Source: Treponema sp. | GTDB taxonomy: Bacteria > Spirochaetota > Spirochaetia > Treponematales > Breznakiellaceae | Assembly: GCA_031289935.1 (NCBI GenBank) | Contig: JAITON010000126.1 | Coordinates: forward strand, 1 to 6,622 | Length of the DNA: 6,622 bases | Reading direction: 5' to 3' | Shown here: positions 6,409 through 6,622 of the stretch, piece after piece | Position numbering within the stretch: position 1 is the first letter of the stretch | Layout: every line of letters starts with the position of its first letter | Notes under the pieces: model-generated | Seen by the model: only the letters and a program-made list of their open reading frames with translations | Databases searched by the model: none | What the model was told of the DNA's origin: nothing | Position numbers and translations under genes: made by a program

Positions 6409-6622
6409 ATGAAAAATCCGCTGGTTTTCCTGCTGCTGCCCCTGGTGTTGCTGCGGTATCTGGTTCTCTGGATCCTGCGGCGGGCCAAGCCCTGGGACGG
6501 CAGAAGCCCCCTGGAGCGGACCCATCAATGGTACAAGGTTCCCCTGGAGGGGTATGTCTGTTCCGAGGGATCCCCCTTCTCGGGGTGTTTCAAGCGGGGG
6601 ACCCGGAAGGACAAAACGGTGT
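6409..6622 (+). CDS. N-terminus of a membrane-anchored or exported protein, possibly pectin-acetylesterase-like hydrolase (3'-partial)
   Basis: The frame is open from ATG 6409 to the window end (71 codons, no stop). It begins 9 bases after the second symporter and has an ideal Shine-Dalgarno, so it belongs to the operon. Residues 4-23 are strongly hydrophobic (PLVFLLLPLVLLRYLVLWI) and followed by RRAKPW, which makes an N-terminal membrane anchor or signal segment; the orientation is uncertain. Further on, EGYVCSEGSPFSGCFKRGT (50-68) recalls the GxCSDGSPY...F.RKG stretch that precedes the GGG oxyanion motif in pectin-acetylesterase/Notum-like alpha/beta hydrolases. The catalytic Ser, Asp and His would all lie beyond the window, so the enzyme call is tentative. 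If right, it would deacylate a polysaccharide or small ester at or outside the membrane, matching the hydrolase and sugar transporters before it. Confidence 0.6.
   Translation, partial: MKNPLVFLLLPLVLLRYLVLWILRRAKPWDGRSPLERTHQWYKVPLEGYVCSEGSPFSGCFKRGTRKDKTV

Noticed and set aside
5968..6528. A 186-codon minus-strand frame covering the end of the second symporter and the next gene start
   Set aside because: It opposes a canonical GPH C-terminus and a gene start with a strong ribosome site; its sequence is rich in Gln, His and Pro, typical of a shadow frame.

Overview
The window is bacterial, gene-dense and fairly GC-rich. It holds no RNA genes, insertion sequences, CRISPR arrays or phage genes that I can see. 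Strong AGGAGG-type ribosome binding sites, stop/start overlaps and the type of AraC regulator would suit a spirochaete (Treponema/Leadbettera-like) or a Firmicute. This taxonomic guess is weak and is an inference from style only.

Left part (1-2036, + strand): the C-terminal part of an aminoglycoside/choline-kinase-like phosphotransferase gene, entering from outside the window and interrupted by an in-frame TAG at 62-64. Seven bases after its stop comes a complete MATE-family multidrug/drug-sodium antiporter gene that starts with GTG. These two genes form one transcription unit and are the most GC-rich part of the window.

Middle (1818-2846): an AraC-type regulator on the - strand. Its 3' end overlaps the 3' end of the MATE gene by 219 bases, and the overlap encodes an apparently non-conserved tail on each protein. 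A 108-base AT-rich divergent control region (2739-2846) separates the regulator from the next operon. It carries a good sigma70-type promoter for the regulator, a plausible -10 for the operon, and three TTGAA/TTCAA half-sites.

Right part (2847-6622, + strand): a tightly packed operon running out of the window. It encodes a metallo-beta-lactamase-fold hydrolase, two tandem GPH (glycoside-pentoside-hexuronide:cation symporter) transporters, and the N-terminus of a membrane-anchored or exported protein that resembles pectin-acetylesterase-like alpha/beta hydrolases. The junctions are ATGA (4-base overlap), TGATG (1-base overlap) and a 9-base gap. The simplest reading is an AraC-controlled uptake and hydrolysis module for a carbohydrate or a plant-derived ester or glycoside. 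The substrate cannot be read from the sequence. I see no clear evidence for a wholly new kind of system. The most interesting points are the hydrolase/transporter operon with its control region, the interrupted kinase gene and the convergent gene overlap.
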